Shown one piece after another: positions 12,822-15,363 of a DNA stretch of 15,363 bases. Both the position numbers and the translations under genes were made by a program. The notes beneath the pieces were generated by a model. The model did not search any database, had not been told where the DNA came from, and saw only the letters and a program-made list of their open reading frames with translations. Source of the stretch: HyVt-560 sp964577195 (GTDB taxonomy: Bacteria; Pseudomonadota; Gammaproteobacteria; UWMA-0217); the NCBI GenBank assembly GCA_964577195.1, contig CAZNYF010000066.1, forward strand, positions 1 through 15,363, written 5' to 3'. The number at the start of each line of letters is the position of its first letter. Position 1 is the stretch's first letter.

Positions 12822-15302
12822 ATGAAGCTCCCTATACATCAAGTTTTACCGGCACTTAAACAGCAATTGAGCACCACCACTGTGGTGATTCTCAAGGCTG
12901 ATCCAGGTGCAGGAAAAAGCACGGCAGTGCCTCTGGAACTGCTTCAAGAAACCTGGCTTTCGGGCCAAAAAATTCTCTTGCTGGAACCTCGCCGGTTGGC
13001 GGCCAAATCTGTAGCTGCGCGGATGGCAAGCACACTGGGGGAATCGGTTGGTCAGCGTGTTGGTTATCGGATGCGGCTTGAACGGAAGGTGAGCGCGAAG
13101 ACTAGGATTGAGGTCATCACCGAGGGGATGTTGACGAGACAATTGCAGCGCGACCCGGAGCTACAAGGAGTGGGCTGCGTCATCTTTGATGAGTTTCATG
13201 AAAGGAGTCTTCAAGGTGATCTAGGGCTGGCGCTGACCATCGATGTTCAGCAAGCCTTGCGTGAAGATTTACGCATCATTGTTATGTCGGCGACCCTGGA
13301 AAGTGATGCACTTTCAAAACTGCTCAATCACGCTCCGGTTGTGCAATGTCAGGGCCGCCAGTTCCCTGTTGAAACTTACTACCTACCTCGCCCGGAACCC
13401 TCCATATCTGCCAATCGCATTGCTCATATTACCCGGCAAGCGTTGCAACAGCACAGCGGCAACGTGTTGATATTCTTACCCGGCATTCGCGAAATCAAAC
13501 AGCTCGAAACTCTGTTAGTAGATGAGCAATACGGTGACACGCTGATCACACCTTTATACGGTGGACTGGCGTTAAAACAGCAGCAACTTGCCATCCAATC
13601 GTCGCCTGACAATCGCCGAAAGATCGTGATCTCCACAGCAATCGCCGAGACATCTTTGACCATCGAGGGTATCTCCATCGTTATTGATGCCGGTTTAGAA
13701 CGCAGCACAAAATTCAACCTCCGCACTGGCATGAGTCATCTCGTCACCGTTACCGCCTCTCAAGCCAGCGCTGAGCAACGTCGCGGACGCGCTGGTCGAT
13801 TAGGCCCGGGTCACTGCTATCGACTCTGGTCTGAAACCGAACAGGCAGCGCGCCAACAGTTTAGCGAGCCGGAAATCGTCACAGCTGATCTAAGCCCATT
13901 GGTTTTAGAGCTGGCACAATGGGGTGTCAGTGACCCAGCCGCACTTCAGTGGCTCACACTGCCACCTGAAAAAACCTACAAGCAAGCCCAAAGATTGCTG
14001 CAATCACTCAATATTTTAGACACTAAAAATCAGCTCACAACACATGGAAAATTAATCTCGATGTCAGGATTTTTTCACCCGAGAATAGGCCATATGCTGG
14101 TCATGGCGAATCAGGCCGGAGCGGGTAAAACCGCTTGCGATATTGCTGCTTTTTTTAGTGAACGGACGCCTTTTACCGATGCGTCCTGTGAACTAGATTT
14201 CAGCGCTCGCCCACCCTTGCTCAACAACAAATCCCGTAACGGTATCCATCGCGGCATAATCAGCCGAGTAAAAAAACAAAGTCAGGCATACCAGCAACGC
14301 CTCACTCCACTAACGAGAGGCTCGACTCTGTCATTCGGTGCAATCTGCGCACACGCCTACCCCGACCGCATCGGTCAGTTAAAAGATAATAAAAATTTAA
14401 CTTACAAACTCAGTGGCGGCAGCGCAGCTTCATTTAACAGCCCCAATCAGTTATCCAACAAAGAATATTTAGTCATTACCGAATTAGGAGGCCGAGAGCG
14501 TTCCGCCAGAATTTTTTCTGCTGTTGAGATCACGCTGGATGAAATAGAAAGCCTCTTTGCCGACCAACTTAACCACGAAACCCGCGTGACCTGGGATAAG
14601 CAACAAGCCGCCATCATTGCTGAAAAACTCACCACATTTAAAACCCTGGTTCTGCGTCAAGCGCCCATAAAACAAATAACCGATGCCACCCTGCTCCCAC
14701 TGATGCTCACCGCCATACGCCAGCACGGCCTGAGCTGCTTCATGTGGGATAAAAAAAGCACACAATGGCTCAATCGCGTACGTTTCCTGAACAGCCATGA
14801 GAGAGAACAATCCACCCTGCCAGACTTTTCTGAAACGGCGTTACTCGAATCACTGGAAGACTGGCTCGCCCCCTGGATTCAGGGATTTAAGAAATTGAGC
14901 CAATTAAAATCTCTGGACATAAAAAACCTGTTAGTGAGCCGCCTGGACTGGACACAACAGCGATGGGTAGACGCACAAGCTCCCACCCATTTTAAAGTCC
15001 CCAGCGGCTCAAGTATTGCGCTAACCTACGAAGAGAATCAGCCCCCCGTGCTTGCCGTAAGAATTCAAGAAATGTTCTCCTGTACCACAACCCCGACTAT
15101 TGCCAACGGCAAAGCACCCCTGCTCCTGCACTTACTATCCCCCGCCAGGCGACCGGTTCAAGTCACCCAGGATTTAATCAGCTTCTGGAACAACAGCTAT
15201 CTTGAGGTTAAAAAAGAACTGAAAGGCCGCTACCCCAAACACCACTGGCCGGATGACCCTCTAAATACAATGCCTCACGCTACGGTAAAACCGCGTAAAT
15301 AA
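12822..15302 (+). CDS. hrpB: ATP-dependent RNA helicase HrpB
   Basis: HrpB is a DEAH-type superfamily 2 helicase of proteobacteria whose physiological target is not well defined. The 826-residue product has the family's usual length. Motif I is ADPGAGKST at residues 26-34, and motif II is DEFH at 123-126 (followed by ERS), the HrpB-type variant of DEAH. Motif III is SATL at 156-159, and motif VI is QRRGRAGR at 319-326. A helicase-associated winged-helix/ratchet region (LALELAQWGVSDP-type segment) and the HrpB-specific C-terminal domain follow; the latter ends with PARRPVQVTQDLISFW and YPKHHWPDDP, the family's typical tail. The start is ATG 12822. It is divergent from the apr operon and appears to be transcribed alone. 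Confidence 0.97.
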   Translation: MKLPIHQVLPALKQQLSTTTVVILKADPGAGKSTAVPLELLQETWLSGQKILLLEPRRLAAKSVAARMASTLGESVGQRVGYRMRLERKVSAKTRIEVITEGMLTRQLQRDPELQGVGCVIFDEFHERSLQGDLGLALTIDVQQALREDLRIIVMSATLESDALSKLLNHAPVVQCQGRQFPVETYYLPRPEPSISANRIAHITRQALQQHSGNVLIFLPGIREIKQLETLLVDEQYGDTLITPLYGGLALKQQQLAIQSSPDNRRKIVISTAIAETSLTIEGISIVIDAGLERSTKFNLRTGMSHLVTVTASQASAEQRRGRAGRLGPGHCYRLWSETEQAARQQFSEPEIVTADLSPLVLELAQWGVSDPAALQWLTLPPEKTYKQAQRLLQSLNILDTKNQLTTHGKLISMSGFFHPRIGHMLVMANQAGAGKTACDIAAFFSERTPFTDASCELDFSARPPLLNNKSRNGIHRGIISRVKKQSQAYQQRLTPLTRGSTLSFGAICAHAYPDRIGQLKDNKNLTYKLSGGSAASFNSPNQLSNKEYLVITELGGRERSARIFSAVEITLDEIESLFADQLNHETRVTWDKQQAAIIAEKLTTFKTLVLRQAPIKQITDATLLPLMLTAIRQHGLSCFMWDKKSTQWLNRVRFLNSHEREQSTLPDFSETALLESLEDWLAPWIQGFKKLSQLKSLDIKNLLVSRLDWTQQRWVDAQAPTHFKVPSGSSIALTYEENQPPVLAVRIQEMFSCTTTPTIANGKAPLLLHLLSPARRPVQVTQDLISFWNNSYLEVKKELKGRYPKHHWPDDPLNTMPHATVKPRK

Positions 15303-15308
15303 ATAATT

Positions 15309-15363
15309 AAGGGCACCTCTATTTATTCAGAATAAGCATCTTGAGTTCAGTATTTTCAATAGC
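15309..15363. repeat. second copy of the MITE-like palindromic repeat (cut by window edge)
   Basis: Bases 15328-15363 match 4181-4216 at 35 of 36 positions, in the same orientation relative to the plus strand. The preceding bases (from about 15309, with GGGCACCTCT) are a diverged version of the terminal inverted repeat. The copy begins within ten bases of the hrpB stop. The rest lies outside the window. Confidence 0.8.

Noticed and set aside
1..15363. Search for CRISPR arrays, tRNAs, transposases, toxin-antitoxin or phage genes
   Set aside because: No spaced direct repeats, cloverleaf, DDE transposase motifs or phage-type proteins were seen on either strand.

Overview
The window looks like chromosomal DNA of a sulfur-oxidising gammaproteobacterium. 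The main evidence is an aprM-aprB-aprA cluster, the membrane-anchored form of dissimilatory APS reductase used to oxidise sulfite through APS. It lies among Gram-negative housekeeping genes: mpl (murein peptide recycling), lpxB (lipid A), gmk and hrpB. I cannot name the genus from this sequence alone.

Left part (1-3979). The 5' part of mpl runs leftward off the window edge, followed by a small leftward ORF for a 46-residue single-span membrane peptide. Facing right is a near-contiguous pair: a Gfo/Idh/MocA dehydrogenase of the type found beside lipid A genes (GnnA-like), and lpxB one base after it. A HIT-family hydrolase converges on lpxB.

Middle (3980-6416). A 166-168 bp palindromic, MITE-like element (about 4160-4327) ends in nearly identical 23-24 bp terminal inverted repeats. 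It abuts a rightward pair, a DUF4279-like gene and gmk. Next is a 389-bp gene-free stretch holding a second, unrelated GCA-rich inverted-repeat structure, and then a gene for an exported rhodanese.

Right part (6539-12539). Everything is on the minus strand and is read in this order: aprM, aprB, aprA, two consecutive Rho-independent terminators, an unknown 116-residue protein, a SlyD-like FKBP prolyl isomerase, a TPR-like repeat protein, and a Sco-like lipoprotein. AprA and AprB form the APS reductase and AprM should pass its electrons to or from the membrane quinone pool. The four genes after the terminators are co-oriented and closely spaced but must be expressed separately, or by read-through. 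Their link to sulfur metabolism is only positional.

Right end (12552-15363). A 270-bp divergent intergenic region carries a 23-bp perfect palindrome, a candidate operator. The helicase gene hrpB follows. Starting a few bases after hrpB, a second copy of the palindromic element begins and is cut by the window edge, so this is a dispersed repeat of the genome.

The strongest candidate novelties are the palindromic repeat family with promoter-like outward ends, the GCA-rich inverted repeat, and the uncharacterised genes behind aprA. I found no CRISPR array, tRNA, rRNA, transposase or defence system.
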